Source of the DNA: JAGXTF01 sp044224315
Lineage (GTDB): Bacteria; Bacteroidota; Bacteroidia; NS11-12g; UBA955
Direction of reading: 5' to 3'
NCBI GenBank assembly: GCA_044224315.1
Contig: JBGAKR010000001.1
Span: 1,240,001 to 1,304,000 of the forward strand
DNA length: 64,000 nt
Shown piece by piece: positions 7,993 to 16,665 of the stretch. Position numbers and translations under genes: made by a program. Under the pieces are notes generated by a model. That model did no database searches, had not been told where the DNA came from, and saw nothing but the letters and a program-made list of their open reading frames with translations. Every line of letters begins with the position of its first letter. Positions within the stretch are counted from its first letter, which is position 1.

Positions 7993-8692
7993 AATGTATA
8001 GGACCGAGCCGGGTTTTAATGGTGTTGATTTTGGCTTTACTCCCTTCCGGGATAACATTGTGCCATTGGGTGTTTTTTAAATACCTGCAGCGGTAAACCG
8101 ATACCAATCCATCAAAGGTAACCGTAAATAAATTTACTGGCAGAATCCAGGTAAAAAACAGGCGTTTAAGGCTAAATGGCCTTACAAACGGGGCTGCTAA
8201 AAATTGCAGCAGGGTAGTGGTAATAAATATTTTAAGATAGGTAAGCAGCGTGGGGTCCAAAATTTCGGCTATACAAACGGTGTTTTTGCGATTCAGCAAT
8301 TGCCCTATCATTTGTTTTTGAGTTTGGGTATCAAAATGGTGAAACGCATTGAAAAAAGTGACCAGCTGGTTTTCTGGCAAAGGACCGTTTACCACATCTA
8401 CCGATTGAGGCAGGTATTGACATTGGGTATTTTGTATTTTTAAGGTTTGCGGAAATTTATCGCTCAATACAATTTTTAAATCGCAAAGGCTGGTCAATTT
8501 ACAAAGACTAAGCCAGGGTTCACCACTGCCGCTGCACAGGTCATGTACCCTGCCATTTTTTTCATGGGCCAGCATAGCCAATTCACCGGCCAGGGGTTTA
8601 TAAAAACCGGTTATACCCACCATCCAGCCTATAAACTGGGTTTGCATATTGCGCAAAAAAGCAGGAAACCAGGTTTGATCTTCGAGTTCCAA
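7976..8692 (-). CDS. SAM-dependent methyltransferase-like membrane-associated protein
   Basis: 238 residues from a TTG at 8692; ATG at 8647 (residue 16) is the alternative. The class I methyltransferase glycine-rich motif I is VHDLCSGSGEPW (about residues 48-59), followed by ALSDKF-like acidic strand 2 (IVLSDKFP) and the strand-4 region FNAFHHFD. Residues 150-210 are hydrophobic and suggest membrane association, which would fit a prenyl-quinol substrate. The gene overlaps the UbiA prenyltransferase by 17 nt and a -7 element (TAAGTTTG, 8707-8700) lies just ahead of the TTG. A role in methylating the prenylated aromatic product is inference from this linkage; the fold is moderately certain. Confidence 0.7.
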   Translation of the reverse strand: MELEDQTWFPAFLRNMQTQFIGWMVGITGFYKPLAGELAMLAHEKNGRVHDLCSGSGEPWLSLCKLTSLCDLKIVLSDKFPQTLKIQNTQCQYLPQSVDVVNGPLPENQLVTFFNAFHHFDTQTQKQMIGQLLNRKNTVCIAEILDPTLLTYLKIFITTTLLQFLAAPFVRPFSLKRLFFTWILPVNLFTVTFDGLVSVYRCRYLKNTQWHNVIPEGSKAKINTIKTRLGPIHYVVIK

Positions 8693-8699
8693 TTGGCTT

Positions 8700-8707
8700 C
8701 AAACTTA
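8700..8707 (-). promoter_or_regulatory. -7 promoter element of methyltransferase-prenyltransferase operon
   Basis: Minus strand reads TAAGTTTG, a perfect TAnnTTTG, ending 7 nt before the TTG start at 8692. It supports that start rather than ATG 8647, though a short leader to 8647 is also possible. Confidence 0.45.
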
Positions 8708-8770
8708 GCTAATCATTTACAAATGATACACTTTGTTAAGTCTAAATGTGTTTTTAATAATTAAATCCAC

Positions 8771-8778
8771 TATTTTTG
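8771..8778 (+). promoter_or_regulatory. -7 promoter element of the VTE5-VTE6-like fusion gene
   Basis: TATTTTTG matches TAnnTTTG. It covers the upstream in-frame TTG at 8776, which argues against that codon and for the ATG at 8791 as the real start. Confidence 0.45.
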
Positions 8779-8790
8779 AAACGGAAGGGT

Positions 8791-10212
8791 ATGTTATTTG
8801 ATCCGATTCCGCTTTCGGATACGTTGATTATTTTGCTGTTAGGAACCATTGTGGGTTTATCGGCCTATTGGCTGGAACGCACTGCAATGTTTGGCAAAAT
8901 GCAAAAACTGGTGGCTCGCAAAAGCCTCCATGTTATTGGCGTGGGCGCCTGTACCATAGCAGCTGCGCTTATTCAAAACCATTTATTTTTAATATTACTG
9001 GTAGCCATTGCCGAATTATTTTTGTTTTACCTGGTGCAGTTTCGCAATTTCTTTACCCAGGATGGAAAAAAAAGCTGGGGCATTGTGTATTTCCCGCTGA
9101 TATATATGGTATTGCTTTTTCTTTTTCCGCACAACCGATTTTTAGTAGTGGCTCCTATGGGTTTGCTTGCCCTGGCCGATGCTGCAGCTACCCTGTTTGG
9201 AGAATATTTTGCCAAATCATTTTTTAATCTTACAGGCGATCGTAAATCCGTAGTGGGCAGCAGTTCATTTATCCTGGTTTCGTTTTTATGGTTTGTATTG
9301 CTTGGTTTTTTTGGTTACGGTCAAGGGCAAAACTGGCCGCAATATCTGGTTACGGCTTTTTGCATAAGTATACTTACTGCAGGCACCGAGGCATTAGGCA
9401 GCAAGGGGCGCGATAATTTATGGGTCCCGGCCGCAGCCGCATTTTTGTTATGGGCCACATTTAAAACCTCTAATCCAGCCGATCCGTATTTGCTGGGCAT
9501 TGCCCTGGTGCTGGTTGTGCCCTGTGCCTTATTGGCGTATAATTTTAAATTATTGTCAAATTCTGGTGCTGTTGCAGCTGCATTAATGGGCATTACCATT
9601 TTTATTTATGGCGATTTTTCTCTCCTGCCCATACTCACATTTTTTATTACGGGTGCCCTTATGGGTAAAATTCCCGGCAAGCCTGTTTCCGACGAAAAAG
9701 CAGGCTTACCGCGCGATAGTGTGCAGGTTTTTGCCAATGGAGGCGTTGCCTTACTATTGTCTTATATCAATTGTATTTGGCCATCCAATCAGAATTATAT
9801 TTTATACCTGGTAGCCTGTGCAGCAGCTTGTGCCGATACTTTTGGCAGCGAAATCGGCACCCGCTTTGGAAAATATACCATCGATATTATTCGCATTCGC
9901 AGGGTAAACGCCGGGGTTTCGGGCGGTATTTCTATCATTGGATTTTTAGCCACATTTGCAGGTGCAGCCCTTATTGCCCTATTTGCCTGGAATAAAGAAA
10001 TGTTTGTTTATATTACCCTTTTAGGAGTTTGCGGCTCGGTAATAGACAGTTTACTGGGAGCAGTATTACAGGCCAAATACCTCAATCAGGCTGGCGAGTG
10101 GACCGATATTCCGGGTAAAAATAAAATCAGCGGATTTACTTTTATTAATAATGATGCGGTTAATTTTATCAGTATTTTATCTACGGTTTTAATTGCCTTT
10201 TTTATTCTTTAA
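8791..10212 (+). CDS. Phytol kinase - phytyl phosphate kinase fusion (VTE5-DUF92/VTE6-like)
   Basis: 473-residue polytopic protein with two domains. Residues 1-220 form a CTP-dependent polyprenol/phytol kinase domain: ARKSLHVIGVG (RKxxH), LLALADAAATLFGEYF (DxxAxxxG), GDRKSVVGSSSF and GTEALGSKGRDNLWVPA. Residues 230-473 form a DUF92/TMEM19 domain, including SNSGAVAAALMG, ADTFGSEIGTRFGK, NAGVSGGISIIG and KISGFTFINNDAVNF. In plants the separate proteins VTE5 and VTE6 perform two successive phosphorylations of phytol to phytyl diphosphate for tocopherol and phylloquinone synthesis. It is divergent from the methyltransferase/UbiA pair by about 100 nt. The fusion would give a one-protein route from a free isoprenoid alcohol to its diphosphate; the actual alcohol is unproved. 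Confidence 0.88.
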   Translation: MLFDPIPLSDTLIILLLGTIVGLSAYWLERTAMFGKMQKLVARKSLHVIGVGACTIAAALIQNHLFLILLVAIAELFLFYLVQFRNFFTQDGKKSWGIVYFPLIYMVLLFLFPHNRFLVVAPMGLLALADAAATLFGEYFAKSFFNLTGDRKSVVGSSSFILVSFLWFVLLGFFGYGQGQNWPQYLVTAFCISILTAGTEALGSKGRDNLWVPAAAAFLLWATFKTSNPADPYLLGIALVLVVPCALLAYNFKLLSNSGAVAAALMGITIFIYGDFSLLPILTFFITGALMGKIPGKPVSDEKAGLPRDSVQVFANGGVALLLSYINCIWPSNQNYILYLVACAAACADTFGSEIGTRFGKYTIDIIRIRRVNAGVSGGISIIGFLATFAGAALIALFAWNKEMFVYITLLGVCGSVIDSLLGAVLQAKYLNQAGEWTDIPGKNKISGFTFINNDAVNFISILSTVLIAFFIL

Positions 10213-11086
10213 GAATTAAAATTCTGGCATCGGGCCAATGGGCTGTAAAAAAGCCATAACCATTGTTTACATTGGTAGTATAATTCACGGGCTCACCAAA
10301 AAAAATGCCCAATCCGTTTTGAGCCGATCGCTGTTTTTGTATTAAATAAGTGTAATATATTTTGTCAATTCTTGAAATGGTTACAGTACAGGTATCGCCT
10401 TTTCTGAAATTGGAAATATCAATTTTCTGGGTATGGGTACTGTTGCTGAAAGTTTGGTCGGACAAGGCCAGGGTACTTACATCTCCGTTGTTATTTATAT
10501 TAAAAATATTGGCCGGATTAATAGCACCGGTTTTAATAAAATCGGTATTTTTATAAATATTTACCATGTAATAATCTTCACCCGGAATATCTTTAAATGT
10601 AAGATTTAACCAATGCAAACTATCGCCTTTTTTCATTTCAAACTGGGTAAATGCAGTATCTAAAAATACGCGTTTCATTAATCGGGTTTGGGCCGATATG
10701 CTTTTGCCCGAGCTGCTGTCCAATACATTCAGTGTGTATTGCACATCCTCAATCAGGGGGGTGGTTATGGTGCCATAAAAACCGGGTGCCACTTTAAAAA
10801 GGGTATCGGTTTTTCCGTTATAACTTACTGTTACCCTTGCATGGGCCACCAAAATCTGGTTTAGCAAATCGTTGCCAGGATTGGTATCCGTGGGCGTTAA
10901 GGCATCAAAAGTGCGGCTCAAGGAAATCAGCATTACACTATTGGGTATTACCTGCGATGCCACGGCCATTTTGCTTTCTGCTTTCGGAATTTTAATTGGA
11001 ATGGGATCCGGACGGCAGCTATCCAGACTTAAAAGCTCTGCAATTGCCAGTATAAATATTGTATATTTCAATGTTGTTTTTTGCAT
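10202..11086 (-). CDS. DUF4249 family lipoprotein
   Basis: 294 residues with a lipoprotein-type signal (LLSLDSC, Cys24). The N-terminal beta-sandwich sequence (VIPNSVMLISLSRTFDALTP, then VTVSYNGKTDTLFKVAPGFYG) matches DUF4249 proteins, which are outer-membrane-associated and encoded directly after a TonB-dependent receptor in Bacteroidota. Its ATG overlaps the receptor stop as TGATG, so the two are co-translated. Its 3' end overlaps the convergent VTE5-VTE6-like gene by 11 nt. By analogy with SusD-type partners it may help the receptor bind its ligand, but this is not established. Confidence 0.82.
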   Translation of the reverse strand: MQKTTLKYTIFILAIAELLSLDSCRPDPIPIKIPKAESKMAVASQVIPNSVMLISLSRTFDALTPTDTNPGNDLLNQILVAHARVTVSYNGKTDTLFKVAPGFYGTITTPLIEDVQYTLNVLDSSSGKSISAQTRLMKRVFLDTAFTQFEMKKGDSLHWLNLTFKDIPGEDYYMVNIYKNTDFIKTGAINPANIFNINNNGDVSTLALSDQTFSNSTHTQKIDISNFRKGDTCTVTISRIDKIYYTYLIQKQRSAQNGLGIFFGEPVNYTTNVNNGYGFFTAHWPDARILILKE

Positions 11087-13377
11087 CAGAATTTAAAATT
11101 ATAGGCCAGTGATACCAGGGTGCCAAAAATACCGGGTTGCTCGTATTTAAGCCCGCCGGTATTGGGGTCTACGCTTATGCGAATGCGGTAAGGTTCGGCG
11201 CGGTTGTATGTATTATAGCAGCTTAAAACCCACTCTGCTTTGAATTTTTTTGTTTGCCTTACTTTGTATACCAAATTTAAATCCAGGCGGTGTGAGGGCG
11301 ACATGCGCACTGCATTGCGGGTGGTATATACAGGCACTATATCTACCCCATTAAGCCCTGGTTTTGGCATAAAATATTTGCCTACCTGCGCGGTAAAACG
11401 GCTGCCTGTATTATATACCCATACCATTCCCAAATCCCATTTTTTAGAAATGGTATAATTGGTTACCAACGAAAAATAATGCCTGCGATCGTATTTAGCC
11501 GGAAACATTTTTCCCTCATTTAATTCATCAAATATGCGGTTGCTCCAGCCCAGTGTATAGCCTATCCACCCGTTCAGGCGGCCTTTGTCGCGCTTTACCA
11601 AAAATTCGGTACCATATGAATATCCTTTGCCTTGCAACAATTCTTTTTCATAATTATTATTTAAAATTAATACAGCACCCTCGCGATATTCGGTGGTATT
11701 TTTCATGTATTTATAATAGGCTTCTATACTTACAAAAATCTGTTTTCGCGGAAATGCATGCTGGTAGGCCAGGGTTACCTGGTCGCTTTTTTGGGGTTTT
11801 ACATTATTGGTTACCGGGTACCACAGATCGGTAGGCAGGCTTACGCTGCTACTGCTTACCAAATGCAGGTATTGTTTCATGCGGGCATATCCAAATTTTA
11901 ACGAGCTCAATTTTCCTACATCATACACGGCTGCAATGCGGGGTTCAAGTCCGGCATAAAAAGTATTTTGGGTTACACATCCACTAATGCGCAAACCATA
12001 ATTTATTTTAATTTTTTTATTTATTTCCTGCTCATTGCGCGCAAATAATCCCAATTCCTGGGTATTAATTACAGTAGGCGAACTGTCTTTCAAAAACTCA
12101 GATATAGCGCCCCGGGTGCTGATTACATTGGGTTTAAAAGTGTGGTTAATAGCGCTAAATCCAAAGCGTGCAGTATTTTTTGGATTGTAATAATAGGTGA
12201 GATCGGTTTTTACGCCAATATCATGTATCCTGGATCCAATAAATATGGAATTATCGGCAAATTCACCCTCCACAAAATACCTGAAACGGGTAAAAATAAG
12301 GGAGGTATTTAAAAACATTTTGGGGTTTACTACATGGTTCCAACGCAGAGTTGCAGACACATTGCCCAGTTGAAAACCAAATTTGGTGTCCAGCACATTG
12401 CCACTATCAGTAGTAGTTTGCGATTTTTCACTCAATACATCATTGCCCAAATAAAAACTGGCAAACAATTTATCTTTGGGCGATAAATGGTAACTTACTT
12501 TGGCATTTACATCATAAAAATAGTAGGGTAAATTTAGTCCGGTAAGTTTCAAAACCCTGTCGATATAAGTGCGGCGGGCTGAAATAATAAAGGATGATTT
12601 GTTTTTAACTAAGGGGGCTTCCAAAGTGAGCCTGGATGACAAAATACCAATACCTCCGCTACCCGATACTTTGCTTTTATTTCCCTCTTTGAGGCGTATA
12701 TCAAAAATAGACGAAAGCCGGCCCCCGTATTCGGCCGGAAAACCACCCTTGTATATGTCCATATCCTCGATGGCTTCCGGAATAAAAACCGAAAAGAAAC
12801 CAAATAAATGGCTCACGTTATAAACGGTGGCTTCATCCAGCAACAACAGATTTTGATCCGGGTCTCCACCCCGCACCTGAAAACCCGTTTGGCCTTCGGC
12901 GCCTTTTTGTATTCCGGGTAAAAGTTGGGCTACCTTTAATATATCCAGCTCACCACCTATGGTTGGAATATTGCGTATGTTGGCCGGCTTGATATTGATA
13001 ACTGAGATGCGGGTGCTTTTTACTTCTTTTTCTACCCTTTGGGCGGTAATTTTTATTTCTTTGATGGTGGTTTCGGTTTTGGTAACCAAAAATATTTTCT
13101 CTTCGTTTTTATCCAAATTTAGAGTGTCGGTGCGGCTTTCATAGCCTTCGGCAGAGGCAGTAAATACATATACCCCAGCAGGGATACTAAGGCTGTAATA
13201 ACCGTATCGGTTGGTACTTACCGAGTAGTTGTTTTTACCTGTTGCGGTTATGGAGGCACCCAGCACAGGCTCAGCGCTGTATTTATCAAGCACATACCCG
13301 CTAAGGGTGCGGGTGCTATCCTGGGCTTTGGCTTGGGTAATTAAAAACAGAGAAATAAGCAGGGCAGAGTATTTCAT
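11086..13377 (-). CDS. TonB-dependent outer-membrane receptor with carboxypeptidase-like N-domain
   Basis: 763 residues from the ATG at 13377 (MKYSALLISLFLITQAKA, a clear signal peptide); an 11-residue upstream extension is rejected. Residues 20-105 form a carboxypeptidase-D regulatory-like domain (GYVLDKYSAEPVLGASI). The plug follows (RVEKEVKSTRISVINI; IQKGAEGQTGFQVRGGDPDQ, typical of Bacteroidota TonB plugs), then a beta-barrel ending in an aromatic residue (SLAYNFKF). It should transport a large or scarce ligand across the outer membrane using TonB energy. Pairing with DUF4249, not SusD, marks a receptor class of unknown ligand; no peptidase or glycosidase genes nearby hint at a substrate. 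Confidence 0.93.
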   Translation of the reverse strand: MKYSALLISLFLITQAKAQDSTRTLSGYVLDKYSAEPVLGASITATGKNNYSVSTNRYGYYSLSIPAGVYVFTASAEGYESRTDTLNLDKNEEKIFLVTKTETTIKEIKITAQRVEKEVKSTRISVINIKPANIRNIPTIGGELDILKVAQLLPGIQKGAEGQTGFQVRGGDPDQNLLLLDEATVYNVSHLFGFFSVFIPEAIEDMDIYKGGFPAEYGGRLSSIFDIRLKEGNKSKVSGSGGIGILSSRLTLEAPLVKNKSSFIISARRTYIDRVLKLTGLNLPYYFYDVNAKVSYHLSPKDKLFASFYLGNDVLSEKSQTTTDSGNVLDTKFGFQLGNVSATLRWNHVVNPKMFLNTSLIFTRFRYFVEGEFADNSIFIGSRIHDIGVKTDLTYYYNPKNTARFGFSAINHTFKPNVISTRGAISEFLKDSSPTVINTQELGLFARNEQEINKKIKINYGLRISGCVTQNTFYAGLEPRIAAVYDVGKLSSLKFGYARMKQYLHLVSSSSVSLPTDLWYPVTNNVKPQKSDQVTLAYQHAFPRKQIFVSIEAYYKYMKNTTEYREGAVLILNNNYEKELLQGKGYSYGTEFLVKRDKGRLNGWIGYTLGWSNRIFDELNEGKMFPAKYDRRHYFSLVTNYTISKKWDLGMVWVYNTGSRFTAQVGKYFMPKPGLNGVDIVPVYTTRNAVRMSPSHRLDLNLVYKVRQTKKFKAEWVLSCYNTYNRAEPYRIRISVDPNTGGLKYEQPGIFGTLVSLAYNFKF

Positions 13378-13472
13378 GCAGGGGAGAATGGGATTTATAC
13401 GTTTGGGCACCGGATTTTGTTACTGTGTTGATTGATTTGACGTAAGCAAGACCAGAAAGGTTGGGGCAAACA

Positions 13473-13501
13473 TAAAAAAAAAGCCACCTTTACAGATGGC
13501 T
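13473..13501 (-). terminator. Intrinsic terminator of ahpC
   Basis: AGCCACC (13482-13488) pairs with GATGGCT (13495-13501) around a 6-nt loop with one mismatch. On the minus strand the hairpin is followed by a run of nine T. It lies 21 nt past the AhpC stop. Confidence 0.7.
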
Positions 13502-13522
13502 TTTAGTGTTTTCAATTTTAAA

Positions 13523-14080
13523 TCAGCGGCCCAGGGTAGCCTGGCCGGGTACCCAGTTGCAGGGAACCCTTTCGCCGGTGAGCAGGCCGTTTAATACACG
13601 CACTACTTCGTCTACATTGCGTCCCACATCCAGGTCGTTGATACTTACCCAGCGTATAACACTGGTAGGATCTACGATATAGGTAGCACGGTAGGCAATT
13701 TTTTCGCCATTTTCTAAAATGCCCAATTCCTCGGCCAATGATTTGCTGGTATCGGCAATCATCGGAAACTCCAGGTTGCGCAGGTTTGGATCCTGATTTC
13801 TCCAAGCCAGGTGTACATATTCGCTATCGGTGCTCGCACCTACCAGCATGGCGTTGTTTTTTGTAAAATCGGCCATGCGATCGTTAAAAGCCGAAATTTC
13901 TGTGGGGCATACAAATGTGAAATCTTTGGGCCACCAAAACATCACCATCCACTGGCCTGATTTGATGTGATCCTGGTTTGTAACTTGGGCAAATTCTTTG
14001 CCTGGTTCGGTGCTCACTACCGACTTCTTATTGAATTCGGGAAAGGTAGAGCCAACGGAGAGTATACGATTTTGTGTCAT
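13523..14080 (-). CDS. ahpC: Peroxiredoxin, AhpC type
   Basis: 185-residue two-cysteine peroxiredoxin. The active site is FWWPKDFTFVCPTEI with peroxidatic Cys58; the resolving cysteine is in VPCNW (Cys174). The WPKDFTFVCPTE form resembles the mycobacterial-type AhpC more than the enteric type. The enzyme reduces hydrogen and organic peroxides. No ahpF or ahpD partner lies nearby, so the reductant is probably thioredoxin or unlinked AhpD. The gene is monocistronic, with its own terminator downstream. Confidence 0.94.
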   Translation of the reverse strand: MTQNRILSVGSTFPEFNKKSVVSTEPGKEFAQVTNQDHIKSGQWMVMFWWPKDFTFVCPTEISAFNDRMADFTKNNAMLVGASTDSEYVHLAWRNQDPNLRNLEFPMIADTSKSLAEELGILENGEKIAYRATYIVDPTSVIRWVSINDLDVGRNVDEVVRVLNGLLTGERVPCNWVPGQATLGR

Positions 14081-14267
14081 TTTTTAAAACAGCCGCAAAT
14101 TTCGGGATTCCCTGCCGAAAAAAGGGGGGGTACGGGCTAAAAAAATATAAAATTTGTAATCATTCTAAAGTGCAGAAATACAAGCAGATAATTTGTTTTT
14201 CCACCCCCGATAAAAATATTTTTATTCGTTTACACAACATTTTCACCCAAGGCCCGTTATTTAGTTG

Positions 14268-14330
14268 GGGTAGATTTAAGTTTTCATAGCCAACAGGGCC
14301 GGGACGGAATGTTCCGGCCTTGTTGTTTTA
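14268..14330 (+). ncRNA. Small structured RNA, copy 2
   Basis: The conserved block GGGTAGATTTAAG to CATAGCCA matches copy 1 at 6998. The following hairpin pairs 14291-14305 with 14311-14325 (15 bp, loop GGAAT) and ends in TGTTGTTTTAAAA. Compared with copy 1, stem pairs change from G-U to A-U and from G-U to G-C, and the stem tip and loop are different, so structure rather than sequence is preserved there. The upstream -7 position reads GTTATTTA, a weaker promoter than copy 1. It precedes the GT87 gene, which has its own promoter at 14363-14394, so the RNA looks independent. Confidence 0.65.
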
Positions 14331-14362
14331 AAACGTGCATGTTTTATAAATAAATCTGGAAA

Positions 14363-14394
14363 TTGTGTTTATACAGGCAATGACAATACATTTG
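14363..14394 (+). promoter_or_regulatory. Promoter of the GT87 gene
   Basis: TTG (14363-14365), 21 nt, then TACATTTG (14387-14394), a full Bacteroidota promoter. The GTG start at 14408 follows within 13 nt, giving a leader of only a few bases. Confidence 0.65.
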
Positions 14395-14407
14395 CACAAA
14401 CCTCATT

Positions 14408-15607
14408 GTGAATGCAGTTATAGGTAAATACCTCAAAGGCGCCAACGCGCTGTGGCCATTGTATTTTTTGCTGGCTGTACTGTTGTGTTTACGCAATTAT
14501 TTGCTGCCGCATGATACTTTTGATGGGGGCTATACCCATTACAACAATTATGTAATTTTCAAACAGAGTTTTTTTCATTTAATACAGGGCAGTAATCTGT
14601 ATATACACTACCCCGCTGAGCATTTTGATTTATTTAAATACACACCCACTTTTGCCCTGGCATTTGGCAGTATAGCCTGGTTGCCCGATTGGCTGGGACT
14701 GGCCCTTTGGAATTTGCTCAATGTGTGGGTATTGGTGGCAGCTATCCGCAAATTGCCTGGCCTTTCGCAGGGCATGCAATTGGCCCTGGGACTGTTGCTG
14801 ATACAAGAAACCGTAACCTCTACCATGAACTCGCAAAGCAATGTGCTAATTGCGGGCTTACTTGTATTAGCCTGGAGCAGCCTCGAAAATGGTTTCAGAA
14901 ACCGCGCCCTATTTTTTATTGCCTGCACGGTTTTTATCAAAATATTTGGCATCCTGTTTTTTGCCATGTTGCTTTTTTATCCCAAATGGTACAAAATGAT
15001 TTTACCCGTTTTGGCAATTATGGGTGCACTGTTTTTATTGCCATTGCCTATTACGGGTATAGAGGGTTTAGGCCGCCAATACCAGCAGTTTGGTATTCTG
15101 TTGCAAAATGATAGTAATACTTTTATTAAATACTCTGTAATGGGTTGGATGCAAAGCTGGTTTAATGTTGTGCCACCTAAAAATGTCGTGGTTGCAGTGG
15201 GTTTTGTGCTGCAGTTTTTGCCCTTGCTGGTATATGGGTTCTATAAAAAACAGCTGCAAAATATGCCCGATTTGCAATTAAAATTAAGTGCATTATTTGC
15301 CGCCACCCTTTTAATATGGATGGTGATTTTTAACCACATGGCCGAGAGTGCCACCTTTGTAATAGCCGTAACCGGGGTGCTGGTTTGGTTTTTTTATTCG
15401 GGCCTGCCCAGGGCTGTTAAAATTGCATTTTTAATACCCGTAATTGTATTTACCTGCTTTGGTCCCAGCGATATTTTTCCAAAAGAATTGCGCCACAAAA
15501 TTGTAGAAGATTGGCAGTTAAAAGTTTTTCCCTGCATACTGGTATGGGTGTTGGGCATTGCAGAGTTTGGAAAAAATGTATTCCCAAAACGCGTAGCAAA
15601 TAATTAA
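14408..15607 (+). CDS. Membrane glycosyltransferase, GT87/DUF2029 family
   Basis: 399-residue polytopic protein starting at GTG 14408. The early periplasmic loop with acidic DTFDGGYTHYNNY and the FKYTPTFALAFGSIAWLP segment resembles the GT-C fold GT87 family (polyprenol-phosphate-mannose-dependent mannosyltransferases). About ten transmembrane helices follow. Members add single mannose or similar residues to membrane-linked glycans on the outer face. It is isolated: no other glycan genes adjoin, and it converges on acr3 with a 4-nt gap. Sugar and acceptor are unknown. Confidence 0.8.
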   Translation: MNAVIGKYLKGANALWPLYFLLAVLLCLRNYLLPHDTFDGGYTHYNNYVIFKQSFFHLIQGSNLYIHYPAEHFDLFKYTPTFALAFGSIAWLPDWLGLALWNLLNVWVLVAAIRKLPGLSQGMQLALGLLLIQETVTSTMNSQSNVLIAGLLVLAWSSLENGFRNRALFFIACTVFIKIFGILFFAMLLFYPKWYKMILPVLAIMGALFLLPLPITGIEGLGRQYQQFGILLQNDSNTFIKYSVMGWMQSWFNVVPPKNVVVAVGFVLQFLPLLVYGFYKKQLQNMPDLQLKLSALFAATLLIWMVIFNHMAESATFVIAVTGVLVWFFYSGLPRAVKIAFLIPVIVFTCFGPSDIFPKELRHKIVEDWQLKVFPCILVWVLGIAEFGKNVFPKRVANN

Positions 15608-15611
15608 AAAA

Positions 15612-16655
15612 TCAAGCCCTGAATGGGTATTTATTTTTTAACCAGAAAGCCAGTTTTACCATTAAAATCAATGCCGGTACTTCTACCAGCGGACCAATAA
15701 CACCTGCAAATGCCTGCCCGCTGTTGATGCCAAATACACCAATGGCAACGGCTATGGCCAGCTCAAAATTATTGCCCGCTGCGGTGAACGAAATGGCAGC
15801 AGTATCGGCATAGCTAGCACCCAGTTTTTTTGCCACAAAAAATGCGAGTAAAAACATTACACCAAAATAAATAACCAGGGGCAATGCAACGCGCAAAACA
15901 TCGGCCGGAATTTGCACAATCATTTGTCCTTTAAGCGAAAACATTATCACAATGGTAAGTAGCAAGGCAATTAAAGTGATGGGCGATATTTTGGGAATGA
16001 AACGTGTGTTAAACCAGTTTTCTCCCTGGGTTTTGATTAGCGCATAGCGGCTTATGATTCCCATTAAAAAAGGGATGCCTAAATATATGGCCACAGTTTT
16101 GGCAATTTGCGCTATCGTAATATTAATTTCCATGGCTTTTATGCCAAAAAGCGGAGGCATTATTTGCAAATAAAACCAGGCGTAGGCACTAAAAAACAAT
16201 ACCTGCATTATACTGTTTACACCCACTAGCGCAGCCACATACTCGCGGTTGCCATTGGCCAGTTCGTTCCACACTATCACCATGGCTATGCAGGGTGCAA
16301 TACCAATGAGAATAAGGCCCGACATATAATCGGGGTAATTTTTTAGCAAGGTAATACTGAGTAAAAACATAAAAAACGGACCGATAATCCAGGTAATAAA
16401 CATGGCGGCAGAAAATAGTTTTATGTTTTTAAAAACAGCCGGAATTTTGGCATAATTTACTTTGGCCAGGGGTGGATACATCATTAATATTAATCCGATA
16501 GCCAGGGGTATATTGGTGGTGCCGGTACCCATTGTGTTGATGGTGTCTGATACAGCCGGAAACAGGTATCCAATGGCCACCCCAAGTGCCATGGCGCTAA
16601 AGATCCAAAGCGTAAGGTAGCGGTCTAAAAAATTGAGTCTTTTATTGGCGGGCAT
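15612..16655 (-). CDS. acr3: ACR3-family arsenite efflux permease
   Basis: 347-residue protein with ten predicted helices. Family motifs include the ACR3 segments LIGIAPCIAMVIVWNELA (with the conserved Cys) and FTAAGNNFELAIAVAIGVFG. It exports arsenite (and sometimes antimonite) using the proton motive force. It is the last gene of the arsenic operon, 10 nt after arsC, and completes the arsenate reduction-export route. Confidence 0.95.
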   Translation of the reverse strand: MPANKRLNFLDRYLTLWIFSAMALGVAIGYLFPAVSDTINTMGTGTTNIPLAIGLILMMYPPLAKVNYAKIPAVFKNIKLFSAAMFITWIIGPFFMFLLSITLLKNYPDYMSGLILIGIAPCIAMVIVWNELANGNREYVAALVGVNSIMQVLFFSAYAWFYLQIMPPLFGIKAMEINITIAQIAKTVAIYLGIPFLMGIISRYALIKTQGENWFNTRFIPKISPITLIALLLTIVIMFSLKGQMIVQIPADVLRVALPLVIYFGVMFLLAFFVAKKLGASYADTAAISFTAAGNNFELAIAVAIGVFGINSGQAFAGVIGPLVEVPALILMVKLAFWLKNKYPFRA

Positions 16656-16665
16656 ATTGTTTGTT

